Shown: positions 19,554-31,796 of the stretch, one piece after another
Layout: each line of letters starts with the position of its first letter
Numbering within the stretch: the first letter of the stretch is position 1
NCBI RefSeq assembly: GCF_963662255.1
Contig: NC_085060.1
Span: 14,293,925-14,357,924 of the forward strand
Length of the DNA: 64,000 nucleotides
DNA from: Cinclus cinclus
Lineage: Eukaryota; Chordata; Aves; Passeriformes; Cinclidae
Reading direction: 5' to 3'
Notes under the pieces: model-generated
What the model saw: the letters and a program-made list of their open reading frames with translations, nothing else
Database searches by the model: none
What the model was told of the DNA's origin: nothing
Position numbers and translations under genes: made by a program

Positions 19554-22155
19554 ATGCTCTGGGCTGCACGGGGATGTTTCCTGCTCTGGCTGCTCCCGTC
19601 CATCCTCAGAGCCCGGGCTAGCCCGGAGACGAGGCCCAGCTCCCCGCTGTGCCAGCAGGTAAGGCTGTTTTCCAAGGAGCACCCGGGCTGGGATGGCTCC
19701 AGCAGCGTGGCTGGCGCTGCCAGCATCCCTCTGGATCTCCTTCCTATGGCTTTCACCTCCCTCCAGCCTCCATCTCTTTAACTTTCCCAGCTTTTCCTCT
19801 GTTATCCCGCCTTGGAGCTTGTGTCCCGTGAGGTGGTCCCTGGCATCCAGCTGCTCCCATGTCTCTGCCATGCCTGAGGTGCTCAGAGGATGGAGTGCGG
19901 GGATTCCAATAAGGCAGTTGGGAGCCAGGATGGGGAACAGCAGGTTTCTGTCGCCCCAGAAAAAAAAATCAGCTGCTCCTGGATCAGTTGGATCCAGGTT
20001 CCCAACTCCAGAGGAAACCGGAGAGAGAGGAGAGGTGAAGCCTACACAGCACCCTTCCTCTGTCTAAACAGGGATGCTCTGGACCAGCTGGCCTTGGGAA
20101 GGGGGAGCAGTGCTTATTCCCACTTCTCATGCCCATCTTGGACAGCAGCTGGCTTGCCTGGAGCTGCGGTTTGTAGCCCCCTTCATTCACTCCTCTCCTG
20201 TCTCTCCACAGAGCCCCACGAAGGTGTCTTGCAAAGGAGTTGGCCTGCGGAAATTTCCCAAGGAGCTTGGCCAAGGAATTAAGTACCTTGAACTCTCCAA
20301 CAACTTTATCCAAAACCTGTCAGGTAGCAACATGCCAGGATTGGGGCAGCTGGAGTACCTGGATGTGTGCTTCAACCAGCTGGAAGCCGTGTCAGCCACC
20401 GCCCTGGCTCAGCTGCCTCGGCTGCGCTCGCTCCTCCTGGCATCGAACCACCTGGACCAGAATTACTTGGCTAATGGGGAAGCTTTCCATATGCTCAGGA
20501 ATATAGAGGTCCTGGACCTGTCTATGAACAACCTGGAGAGCCACATGGCCAGCTGGTACATCAGCAACCTCACCAGCCTGAGGGTGCTGTATCTCTCTGG
20601 GAACAGGATGACCAAGCTGCTGGCAGGGACCTTCCGGAACTCTCCGCAGCTAAGCCAGCTCGACCTAAGCAACAACTACATCTTGGAGATCCAGGAGGGA
20701 GTTTTTGAGCCTCTGGAAGAGCTAGAGGTGCTGAACTTGGCTTTGAATTCCCTCCACTGTATCTCTGGCTTCAGCCTCATGCAGCTGCGAGTTCTAAATC
20801 TCAGCCACAACGCCCTGGAGCTCTTCTCCTCCGAGGAGGGAGTGGAGCCCTACCTGCTCCGAGTGCTTGACTTGAGCCATAATAGACTCCTCTCTTTTCC
20901 AGAGCTCCCCAGAGCCCATGATCTCACACACTTAAACCTCTCCAATAACCTCATTGCTTCCCTGCTGCCAGGCTCACCCCATCCCAGGGAGTTAGTCCTG
21001 CTTTACAAGGAGATGCAGAGGTTCAACAGGACCGTGCGTCCCGTGGCCGCTCTGACACGTGTGGCTGACCTGGATCTCAGCAATAACCGCCTGGAGCTGT
21101 TCCCATTTTCCTTCTTCCACAGACTGAGTTCCCTGCACAGGCTCAGCCTGGCAAGGAACTGCCTCCAGGACGTGGCCAGGGGGTCTGTCTCCAATGGCAC
21201 GGAGCTGTCTGTGCGCTCATTGGACCTCCACAGCAACGCCCTCCGTGTGCTGCCACGCTGGTTCTTCGATTCCCTGCCTCACCTGGAATCCATGGATCTG
21301 GGCTCCAACAGCCTCCAGCCTTGTGAGAGCCAGGGAAGTGACCAGGGAAAGGATTTAGGGAGGGATTCTCACACATCAGCCCCCGCAGTCACCTGCACCC
21401 CCTTCTACAGCGTGCCTCGCTTGAAGCACCTGAGCCTGTCCAAGAACAGCATCTCCAGACTGCAGCCCCATGCCTTCAACCAGACCCCCCTGCTCTCCCT
21501 GGACCTGTCAGGAAACAGGGACTTGGCCATGGCCACAGGAGCACTGGGGGGGCTGGAGCTGTCCCTGCAGGAGCTCTCTCTGAGGGACAACCAGATGGAC
21601 GAGGGCCATGCAGCGCTGCCCTGCCTGGGCACGCTCCGAGTGCTGGACCTGTCGGGCAACCGCCTGAACCTGCTGCCCACGGGGCTTTCCTGCTCCCCAC
21701 TGGAGAGCCTGGACATTCGGAATAACAGCCTGCAGAGCCTGGTATCAGTCAGGAGCTGGTCTCACAGCCTGAGGGCTGTGTCTGTGGCTGGGAACCCCTG
21801 GAGCTGCTGCTCGCTGGGCTGGCTGGACACGCTGCGCGCGGCCGGCGTGGCCGTGCCGGACCTGCACCAAGCCCGCTGTGTTTTCCAGGAGCATGGCCGG
21901 AATATCTCGGCCAGCATCACCGGCACTCCCGGCTGGATCTGTCCCCAGCCCGAGGGCACTGCCTCCCTGGCTCTGCTGGTGGCCTTGATTGGCCTTTCCC
22001 TCCTCGGTGCCTGGGCTTTCTGCCTCCTGAGGAAAGGGAGGAAGGCTCCGGGATGTGCGGGACTCGAGAGAAACAGGGTGGGAATCTCCCAACCCCACCC
22101 CAAAGGAGAGGGGCCAGCCGAGGAGAGGCCACCTGACAGCATCACCAAAGTGTAG
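19554..22155 (+). CDS. LRRC32-like: GARP-like leucine-rich repeat receptor (LRRC32 family)
   Basis: Two exons, 19554-19658 (35 residues, signal peptide) and 20212-22155, join in phase 0 to give 682 residues; mammalian LRRC32 has 662. The protein has an N-terminal signal, about 20 leucine-rich repeats, a cysteine-rich LRR cap (WSCCSLGWL), one membrane helix (about residues 617-640) and a short cytoplasmic tail. GARP and its relative NRROS display latent TGF-beta on the cell surface through disulfides to the prodomain. The two GARP cysteines used (human C211 and C350) have counterparts here at C218 (NSLHCISGF) and C352 (ARNCLQD). The ATGALGGLE and LHCISGFSLMQLRVL stretches favour LRRC32 over NRROS. 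Neighbouring WNT11 and DGAT2 paralogues mirror LRRC32's human neighbourhood. Function is inferred; orthology to LRRC32 itself is doubtful, and a separate paralogue is more likely. Confidence 0.9.
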
Positions 22156-23210
22156 CCCAGATCTGCAGCCATCGGTCAGAACTCTAATTATTATTAATAA
22201 TATTAATAATGTTACTGTGGTTTAGATCTCACTGGTACCTGCGTGATTTGTGACCCCAGTGACAGGATTGTGGTGGGTGCTGGGCTCTGAGCCACCTCCT
22301 CTTCTCCCATCCTCTCTGATCCCTGACAGAAATTGAACATGGAATTTGGGGTGCCATCACACATTCCCATCAGTGAGCACAGGAAACCAGGTCCTGGGCT
22401 GGCTGCATTGAACACCCCCCTTTCTCTACATCACACTCAGCTGGATAAGAATTGTCTCCATTTGAGCTTCCCAGCTTGCCTAGCAGCCCCTTTAAGAAGG
22501 TTTTAAAGCTCTGCTAAGGCCCTGCAGCTGTTCCTGAGGCATTCCCTAATCCAGGAAGAAGCAGGAGGGATTGGGTATAGCGCTTGGTGGTGGCTTACAG
22601 TGCTAGGGTGGGGATGGGCTTTCTGTGGGACCCTGCCCATCTCTCTGCTGAATTCCCTTGCTGCGGATGCTGGGAGGAATTCCGCCCTGTCCTCCCTCAC
22701 TGGGATAGTGGGAGTGGGAGAAATAGGGGTCTGTGCTGTCCCTGGCTGGCACAAGATGCCCCATACTTGGTGCCAGGACTGTCAAGGTGATGGTGGCAGA
22801 GACAGCTGGTGCCAGCATGAGGTAAGTGCTGCCCAGGTCATGATCCTGGATGAATTTGGCACCCTCTGAGCATCCCCCAAAGCCAGGGATGATCCAGGGG
22901 CTCAGACCCCAGCTCAGGAAGGCAGCTGGAGGAGGTGTTGAGTGAGATTGTCACTGTGTGGTCATGTCCATCTCTCCCTTGAGTCACCTATCCGGTTTCC
23001 CAGGGCAGAGTGAGAGCACCTGAAGGGCTGGGCCAACTCCAGGAAGTATAAAACTGAAGCTGCAGTGAAACCTTTAATGTTTCACATCCATTTGGTTCTG
23101 CATTGGAAGTCCCCAGCTGGGCCCAGTCACCTCCACACACCTGGTGGGTTGGACCTCTGGGAACAAAAGGACTTGGAAGTTACTTAAAATCCCAATTGCT
23201 TAATTTTCTT

Positions 23211-23212
<2 letters not shown>

Positions 23213-23254
<42 letters not shown>
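23213..23254. repeat. Poly-T run (42 nt)
   Basis: Uninterrupted T tract in intergenic DNA; its length is prone to assembly error. Confidence 0.98.
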
Positions 23255-23255
<1 letters not shown>

Positions 23256-24442
23256 TCTTTCAAGCTTATGGTTTTACTGGGAAGCAAAAAGGACATTTTT
23301 GTTGTAAAATATGTCAGGGTTTCATCTTCCTGTCCTTTGCTGGACCTAAAGCTCCAGGACCCCTTGTGACTTTGGTGGCCCCCACATTTCCACCGCTGCC
23401 TCAGTTTCCCTCTGATGCAGAGCTCTGTACCCTGTCACAATGAGTGGCTGTGGCAGGGGAGCTTGTCACTGTGTGTCACCACCCTGCAGGACCTTGGGGA
23501 CAGGACGAAACCCAGCCTCCCACTCCAGGGCTGGCGTTTGCTGGATCTCCTGCTCCCACGCACCCCCTTCCCCTTGGAGCTCCTGTTCCCATGTCCCTCT
23601 CAGGTCACAATGTCCCCGTGCCACAGCCACCACAACCTTTATGTTCTCCCATCCAGGTGCTTCCCGGCTCCATCCCCAGTGCTGTTCCCAGCTGATGCCC
23701 CTGGGGAGCCACAGCCAGCTGGGCTTTGGGAATGGAGTGCCCCAGGAGTTGCTGTGCCCACCTGGGGCTTCTCCCCAGCATTGTCCCCTGTCCCTGGGTG
23801 ACACCTGAGCTCCCTGGGGCAGGCACCTGCTTTCCCAGTGTCCACAGGTGAGTTCAGACTGTCCCTGGGGCAGGGATTTACTTTTCCAGTGCCCAGCAAG
23901 TGGGTGAGCTCAGCAGTGCCGTGCCACCCTCCTGCCCCAGCGCTCAGTGACATTGCAGGGACACTTCAGGACCCGAAATGCCATCACTGGGTACTTCTGG
24001 AACATTTTTGTGGCCACTGCTCCTCGTTTAACCCCTTCCCAGGCTGTGCTTCCCACTCGTGTCACCAGGAGGTGTCCTGGTTTTGTGCTGCCGCTCCCAC
24101 CAGCTCCTTCCTGGCGTTGAGCTCGGAGCTGGGGACGGGTGGGGACACTGGGGACGGGCGGGGACACCACGTACCACCGGGTGCTCAGGGACACCATGTG
24201 CTGCCGGCACTCGGTGCCAGGCACTGCCTCGGGCATCCTGAGTGTCCCCAGCCGTGTTTATCCAGTGTCGTGTCCCTGCCGAGCAGCAGCTGGCAGGGGT
24301 TGACCCCTTCAGGGCAGTGGCACTTGGGGACAGTGGCTGCTGATCCTCAAGTCTCTCTGGGGATTGAGGCATCTGATGGAAAATGCACTAAAAATAGAGG
24401 GGAGTGAATCCTGGGGCTGGTTTTACCCCACGGAAAAATAAC

Positions 24443-24490
24443 TAGACTTGATCTCAGAGGATTTTTCCAACCCTAAGGATTCTGTAAAGC
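24443..24490 (+). mobile_element. Short CR1 3' remnant
   Basis: The phrases 'gacttgatctcagagg' and 'ccaaccctaaggattctgt' match a diverged CR1 3' terminus. Only about 50 bp remain. Confidence 0.55.
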
Positions 24491-27400
24491 CCAGGATAAG
24501 GGGGGACCAGGGAGAACTTCCCAGGCTGAGGAGATGCTGTGAAGGTGTGGAAAATGAGCCAGGGCAGTGGTATTGGGTTATCACCATTATTGATGTCCGT
24601 GTGCTTTCCTGACTCAAAGAAAAACGGGATTCCAGGTTGTGCTGTCATGGATTTGCCAAGTATTGAGTCAGAGAGCAATGTCCCCTTCTCACAGCCCCAG
24701 GAACAGCTTGGCCAGGAGCAGGACATGGGATGAGCCTGTGCAGGCCCAGGGGACAACAAAGTGGCACCAAACAATGTTTGTGTCCCCAGAACCAGCACGA
24801 GGCCAAAAGAAACCCGGGGTCTGTCCTGAGTTCTGCAACGCTCCTCATCCGGAGCTTCCCGTGCTGTAGGGGAAATGGTTTCCCTATCCCAGGCATGTCT
24901 TGGCATCTCCAGTGTTTTCTTGATCCAAAAGGAGGGCAAAAGATCTGTAGAATATTAAATTTTGAACAAATAAAGCGGCGAAGCCAAAAATGTTGCATTT
25001 TCATGTCAGGCTGGAAGGCGGCAAGAGTGTAAATTTTGGTCTGACAAAAAAAGCAGCAGTGATTAAAATGTTGTGACCATTGACAAATTTTCTAGAGAAG
25101 TGGTTGAGAAATCCAGAAAAACTCATTCTTTCCAGTGGAAAGCCTTCACATTTCCCTGGACCTGCATTTTCAAAGAAGAATAGATTTTTATCAAAAATTC
25201 CACCGAGCTGTTTCACTAACCCAGACGGAAATTACCTTCCTTCAGCTCCCTTCAATTACAGCAGTTTTTCTTTTCCCCTTTTGCTTCTTTTTTCCCCCCC
25301 TTTTCCATATTTTTTCCCTTTTTTTTTATTTTTATTTTTTTCATGATACAGAGCTTCATCTGCTGCAGAAGCTGAAGGATATCCTGGAAAGTGCCTGTCA
25401 GATCTCTCTCCTCAGGCCACCCCAGCTGGGCAGAGAGCATTTCTCCTCCTCTGTGTTCAGACAGAGCCTAAATTAACCTAAATCTCCCCAGTCCTGATAA
25501 GATAAGGAAGATAACGAGTCCTTTCACCCAGCTGAAGGTAAATCCCCTTCCAGAGGGGCAGCTGGAGGTACCATTTCTTTTATTTTCCCTATATTTCTGC
25601 AGCACCCATTCCTGAATCTTTCTTATCTCATCGAGGCCCGTCCTGACGCCGTGTTCTGGCTGCCTGGGATGTTCTCCTGCTGAATGTGGCGCTTTCTCTG
25701 TGGCTTTGGGATGGTACAAGAGGCTGGTGGCACCTCCGGGACACCGCCCTGTGTCCCTCCCATCCTTAGGGCTGCTTCCCATTATCCCTCCCTGCCACAG
25801 CCCCTCCGTGACTGGCACAGCTCCCCTGGCAGCTCTCACCAGCCCGTGGGGAAGGCCGGGCGTGTCGTTCGTGATGCTTTTCCTCCTCTCCAGGGGCTCT
25901 GGCCGGGCTGGGACCTCCATCCCGAGGTGCCTCGGGGTGTGGCAGATGCGGAGCGTGTCCCCCCGGATCCCCCCTGCCTTGCAGAGCCCTGCGCTGCCTC
26001 TGCAGCATCACCAGATGTTGCCACATGTTCTGCAGCTGGATCCTCCCTCCCAGCTGCGCCCGGGCTGCGTGCACGGGGGCACTGCCGTGGGCACAGGCAG
26101 CTCTGGCACAGGGCTCTGTCACCCCGTGTTGTATCCTCACAGCAGGTGCAGATCTGCTGTCCCCACTCTCAGATTTGGGGCGCTGTGGGGAGAGGTGGCT
26201 CTGCAGGATCAGGCCCCTGCCACCCCCAGCCTGTTCTCTCCTGTGCTTTCTGCAAAGGTTTCCCTGAAGGAAAGCTGAGCTCCCTGGCAGGAAGGGCTCC
26301 TGCCACCCGGGGTGACTGTCCCACTGTCCCCAGCCTCTCTGGATGCTCCCAGTGTCCACCAGCAGCAGGAATCTCATCGCCAGCCCCTGGGGCCGTGGCA
26401 GGAGCTGCAGTGTCAGTGCCCCATGACAACGTGCCACCACCCCCTGCGTCACTGTCACAGCCACCACGCAAAGGGATGTGGCTCCTCACTGGTTCGGCAG
26501 GTGAGGGTGGGGTGGGGAGCCGAGGTCACTGGGGCCTGAGGGGACAGTTTGATGGCAGGGGAATCCCTGGAAGGTCCCTGGATCTGCCCCTGCTGAGCCT
26601 GGGCCAGAGAGGCCATTGGAAGCTGGGACAGTGCATGGGGACACCGTGTGCTCACACGGGGTCACAAACCAATCACAGGTGTTTGCTTTGGCCCCTGAGT
26701 CCCAGCAGTGACGGGCACCAACCTTTGCCCCTCCCAGGACAACTCTTTTCTGTTCCTCCACTGAAGCCTCATCCCTGGAGCTCTGACCCAGCACCAGCTC
26801 TGCCCCTTTAGCCTCTCCTGGAGCTGTCCCCTCCTTGTGTCGCCGGGGTGGCCAAAATCGGGGGGGGGGGAACCTTTCCCAATGTTCTCCTGGCTCCTTT
26901 TGTCTCCCCCCTGCCAGTGAAGCCCCAGCTGGGGAAGGGAAGCCTCTCCTGAGCTGGGAATCCCCTCTTGCCTCCCTCCTTCCCACAGAGCCAGCCCAGC
27001 TTGGAAGGGGAAGGAAGGGGTATTTTTAGCACTCACCCTCCGGTTGTTCCAAGGATTGAGCTAAAAAGAGGAATTGACGTTCAAAGGAGGGCTGGCTTGG
27101 CTTTAAAAGGAAGGGTTTGTGCTTTTCCTACTACTCAGTCATTGCAAAACTTTCCTGTGAAGAGGGATTGGTAAAAATACCTCGGGTGGGAGGTGGCACC
27201 CTGTGACATCGGTGCACAGTTCCCTGTGCTGGCACTGCTTTCATTGCCCAGTTCCCAGGGTGAACTCCCACCCCAAAGGAAGGGATGGGGTGGGACTAAA
27301 CCCCCCCTGTCCTGGTGCTCATCACAGCGCCCATCACCTGTGAAAGAAATTCCCTCTTGCCAGCCCACCTCTGCATTCCTGCTCTCCAGCGGCTTTTCCT

Positions 27401-28384
27401 GACCATTCGCACGGCTTTGGAAACCCCTGGGAACTCAGGTGCCTTCCCAGCTGCCATCCAACCCCAGTGTTGTCCTGGCAACACCCTGGAGATCCTCCAG
27501 GTCCCAAAACAAGACACCATCCACACCCTGAGGAGTTCAGCTGTAAGCCACAAGGGACAGAATCCAAATCACGGGTGTTTAGGGAATACAGACTTGGGTT
27601 ACCCCTGTGTTCCTCCTTTTCTCTCTGCCCTTAAACCAATCTCCTTGTAACCGCTTGGGATTTGGGAGTGACCTGGGACCCGTCCTCAAGGGACGTTGCT
27701 CCAGCACAATGAGCTGTGGCATTTGTATCCCAAGGGAATCTTTTGGGAAGGAGGATGACTCAAGCCGAGTGTCCTGGTTTTAGTGATCCCAAGTCAAATG
27801 AAGGTCACAAGGGGACAAAAATCAACCATCCAGGCATGTCCTGTCAAGGTGAGAGGTCACAGGGCGGAGGGATGATGACAACCAACCCCCAGTTCGGTTC
27901 TGTCAAGGAAAAGCACCTTCCAGCAAGAGGGGAAGTAGCCCAGCCAAGGAGAAAGTGAAAGCCTAAAAAGTGGGTTTTAACCTGTGACCCTTTCCAAAAC
28001 CTGGGGACAGCTGGGCTTCTGTCAAATGTCACCTCCCACTGTGGGAAAATCCCAGCCTACCTGGTTCCTCACGGGCTCCAAGCAGCACTTTTGGTTTTGT
28101 ACTTGTAGGAGGCAGAGATCCCGAGAAATGCACCTTGTGACAGGCATGTGCCAGCCCTGGTGCCCTGCCATGGCACCTTGGGCAGCCCCTGCTGGCACTT
28201 CAGGGCTGGTGCCTGTGCCAGCTCAGGGATGTGCACTCCCCTGGGTCAAGGAAATTGTGCTTTTACAAGCTTTTTGTAAAGAAAATTTTTAAAATAGAAA
28301 TTATGAGCCTGTGCTGACCCTAAAGGAGGGTGCAACCAGGGGTTTTGGGCTCTGTTCTCAGGGGACAAGGGACAGGAGGACACG

Positions 28385-28560
28385 GCTTCCAGCTGTGCCA
28401 GGGAAGGTTAACTTGGGTATTAGGGAAAATTTCTCATGGAAAGAGCTGCCCAGGGCAATGGTGGAATCACACCCCTGCAGTGATTTAAAATCCGTGCGGA
28501 TGTGGCACTTTGGTGACATGGTCAGTGGTGGCCTTAGCAGTGCTGGGGGGAACACCGTGC
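28385..28560 (+). mobile_element. CR1 LINE fragment, different subfamily
   Basis: Contains 'tattagggaaaatttctc', 'catggaaagagctgccca' and 'gatgtggcactttggtgac', typical of another CR1 subfamily. It ends about 160 bp upstream of the WNT11B TATA box. Confidence 0.75.
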
Positions 28561-28718
28561 ACCTCATCCCTCAACCCCCTCCCAGGTGCTGTTTGGGGAC
28601 GGTCACTGCTAATGACAGCTGGCCCTCCCTCCAGCCCCCCTTGTCCCTAACCCTGTGAATGGCACCGAAACCGCCTTTGTTCCCCTCCCCGGGGGGCAGG
28701 ACCCGCCACCACCGCTGC

Positions 28719-28726
28719 TATAAAAG
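28719..28726 (+). promoter_or_regulatory. WNT11B: TATA box of WNT11B
   Basis: A perfect TATAAAAG 94-101 bp upstream of the WNT11B ATG, preceded by a GC-rich stretch. Spacing suits a short 5'UTR. Confidence 0.8.
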
Positions 28727-28819
28727 GGGTGGTGGGGCCGAGCGGCCCCAGCCCTGCTCCCAGTCCCTGTCCCAGTCCCATCTCAGCTCCCAATCCCCAT
28801 CCCAACCCCATTCCCGGCC

Positions 28820-31796
28820 ATGGGCCGCCCCGCCGCCGCTGCCACCGCGCTGCTGTGCCAGCTGAGCCTCTCCGCAGCCATCCAGTGGCTGTGAGTAGGG
28901 ATCTCTCCTTCCAGAGCCCCTCTTGGCGGTCCCTCGGGGCTCTGTGGCCCCTCCAGTGACCCCCACCTCTCCCCACAGCGGGCTGGCGGGCAGCAGGGTG
29001 GCGTGGAACGAGAGCCAGCACTGCCGGCTGCTGGTGCCGGAGCAGCTGCAGCTGTGCCGCCGGCATCTGGAGGCGATGCCCAGCATCGTCCGGGCCGCCC
29101 GCCGGACGCAGGAGCTGTGCCAGCAGAGCTTTGCAGACATGAGATGGAACTGCTCCTCCATCCAGAGTGCCCCCAGCTTCGGCCCCGAGCTGCTCACAGG
29201 TAAGGGGTGCTCCTCCCGCCGAGTCGCTGCTCCCGCTCTGCCCCCAGGAGCATCCCGTTCCAGGCTCGTTTCTGCCTTGGATTTCTGTTTTAGAGTAAAT
29301 ATCCTGCCTTTACGTGGTGTTAATCCCGTGCAAGTTCCGTCTGGGGGAGGTGACAGACTGTAACTTCCATTTCAAACGGCTGCCAGAGGCTCCCAAAAAA
29401 GCGGGGGGAAGAGGTGGGAATACAGGTTGGACAAGGGCAGTATTACACAGGGCGCAGGTTAAAACGCAAAAATTGAGAGGTCTTTGGTTTATCCCCCTGC
29501 AAGACGAAATAAAGAAACTCTTTGCGCTGTGAGATGTGCAAGAGGAGAAGACTGGCTGGGCAGGGAGGAAGGAAATATTCCTGTTTTCTCCTCAGGAACA
29601 CGGGAAGCCGCCTTCGTGCACGCCCTGGCAGCGGCGGCCGTGGCCCAGGGCATCGCCCGCTCCTGCTCCTCCGGAGAGCTCCCGCTGTGTTCCTGCGGCC
29701 CCGGCCCCTCCGAGCCCCCCGCGCCCGGCTCCCGCTGGGGTGGCTGCGGGGACAACCTGAGCCACGGCCTCCAGCTCGGAGCAGCCTTCACCGACGGCTC
29801 CGCCAGAATCGGCGCTGGGAGCACGCCCGGGCTCAGGGCTGTGAACCGGCACAACGGAGCAGTGGGACGGGCGGTGGGTGCGGGACCCCCGGGATCTGCA
29901 GGTTGGGATGGGGAATACAGAGCCCACCAGGTCTGCTGCGGTGTGGGATGGGGTGTGTGAGCCCCCTGGGACTCTGCAGTGGGTCATACCGTGGGGCTGA
30001 GCCCCCCCCAGGACTGCCCAGGGGTGACACAGTGGGTGCGAGCCCCTGGGACAGATGGAGCCCAGCATCCCTCACAGCAGGGGAAGAGGTCCCTAACTTC
30101 AGGCAGCAAATGCCAGCCAGGTTTTTGGGACGTCCTGAACACCGGGAGGCCACAAAATGGCTAAAATGTGTGTAAGCAGACACCCTCCACACACACTGCT
30201 GCCCACACCCAGACATCCCTTTCCACAGCCAGCACGTCCAACACTTCACACCAGTATTCCCAGTTGTCTGATGTTTCACACCAGTACTCCCAGTGCTTCT
30301 TTCCACCCTTCTCACTGGAAACTGAGCTCGTCCTGTCCTGTTCCAGTTGGGCTCCCCAGCCCATCCTGCCTTTATGCTTTCATCCACTCCTGTTCCCCAG
30401 GTGAGGCTTGGGAAGCCTCCAGCCCCGCTGAAGGCTCCTCTGGGAAGTTCCCCAAGGATCAGGTTCTTATCAGAAGGGACTGAAGTAGGGCTGAGTCACT
30501 GTTTGTCCCATTATATTCAGCTCTGAGCTCTTTCATCCCTTGAACTTCCCATGGATGCCCTTGCCAGTCAGTCCCTGGGGTGGTACCAGGAGCGAGCAAA
30601 CTCACCTGTTTCCCTGTGCTCTGCAGGTGCTCAGTGACTCCCTGGATACCAGATGTAAATGCCACGGGGTTTCAGGCTCCTGCTCAATGAAGACCTGCTG
30701 GAAAGGACTGCCAGACCTGGGTGAAATAGCTTCTGACCTCAAATCCAGGTACCTGGCAGCCCTCAAGGTGACTCATCGGCTCGTGGGGCCCAGGAAGCAG
30801 CTGATCCCCAAGGAAAAGGATGCCAGGCCAGTGACAGAGATGGATCTGGTTTATCTCATCAACTCTCCTGACTACTGCACCCCAAATCCCCAGCTGGGCT
30901 CTCTGGGGACACAGGACAGGTAGGAAGAACTCTGCCTCTGATTCCAGGCTTGCTGTACCACTGGGTTTGAGTGTCCTGGGAAGCTGATGTGAATGGGCTG
31001 GGCTGAGCTTGCAGCAGGTCCCTGAATCCCTGTCTTTTGAGACCCCATCTGCACTGCTGCATCCAGATCTGGGGTCGCCAGCACAAGACAGGCATGGGCT
31101 CATTCAACAAGTCCCTGTTTGGCCATGGAGATGCTCTGAGGGCTGAGCCTCTCTGCTCTGGAGCCAGGCTGGGAGAGTGGGGGGTGCTCACCTGGAGAAG
31201 AGAAGGATCCAGGGAGACCTCTGAGCCCCTTCCAGTATTTAAAGGGGCTCCAGGAGAGCTGGAGAGGGACTTGGGACAAGGGATGGAGGGACAGAACACA
31301 GGGAATGGCTTCCCACTGCCAGGGATAGGTGGGATATTGGAAAAGAATTCTTTCCTGTGAGAACCTGGCACAGGGTGCCCAGAGAAGCTGTGGCTTCCCC
31401 ACCCCTGGAAGTGCCCAAGGTCAGGCTGGATGGGGCTTGGAGCAACTTGGGCTAGTAGAAGGTGTCCCTGCTCATGGCAGGGGTGGCACAGGATGATCTT
31501 TAAGGTCCTTTCATCCATTCCATGAGTCTACGATCCTGCTGCCTCCTGCTCTGAGCACACCAACTCTGGGAGAGGCCAGCGCCTGGGAGGGCAGGACCCC
31601 AGGCCCCACATCTCTCCACAGGCCATGCAACAGGAGCTCGCTGGGCAGTGGCAGCTGTGACCTGCTGTGCTGTGGCCGTGGCTACAACACCTACACGGAG
31701 GAGGTGCAGGAGCGCTGCCACTGCCGGTACCGCTGGTGCTGCTCCGTGGTGTGCAGGCGCTGCCGGCGCAGCCTGGAGAGACACGTCTGCAAATAA
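28820..31796 (+). CDS. WNT11B: WNT11-type secreted signalling protein (WNT11B)
   Basis: Five exons: 28820-28890, 28979-29199, 29596-29873, 30627-30919 and 31622-31796. Phases agree and give 345 residues (WNT11 is about 354). There is an N-terminal signal peptide, the ADMRWNCSS motif, the lipid-attachment block CHGVSGSC (palmitoleoylated serine, here S206) and a C-terminal cysteine-rich half ending ERHVCK. All 24 Wnt cysteines are present. It is secreted and would act through Frizzled receptors, in WNT11's case mainly in planar polarity and convergent-extension signalling. The protein is noticeably diverged from WNT11 (for example the residues after WGGC), as expected for the second vertebrate copy, Wnt11b, known from chicken, frog and fish and absent from placental mammals. 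A TATA box precedes it and a poly(A) signal follows at 32680. Confidence 0.95.
31190..31540 (+). mobile_element. CR1 LINE 3' fragment in last WNT11B intron
   Basis: About 350 bp of forward CR1 ('gagagctggagagggact', 'gaagctgtggcttcccc', 'gatctttaaggtcctttc') inside the intron between 30919 and 31622. Confidence 0.9.

Larger units (their letters stand above)
22156..28700. other. Gene-poor region between GARP-like gene and WNT11B
   Basis: No gene is supported over 6.5 kb. It contains an AT-rich ATTAAT cluster just after the GARP-like stop (22186-22211; no AATAAA seen close by), a 42-T run (23213-23254), a short CR1 remnant (24443-24490), and a longer CR1 piece at 28385-28560. Long open frames at 25684-26811 and 23838-24407 lack domains, have overlapping frames on the opposite strand and look like GC-rich chance frames. 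Confidence 0.65.

Noticed and set aside
20212..22155. Assignment as NRROS
   Set aside because: Some blocks resemble NRROS, but the signature stretches and the neighbouring WNT11 and DGAT2 paralogues fit LRRC32 better.
25684..26811. 375-codon open frame on the plus strand
   Set aside because: No domain, no splice or promoter context; equally long overlapping frames on the minus strand show it is GC-rich chance.
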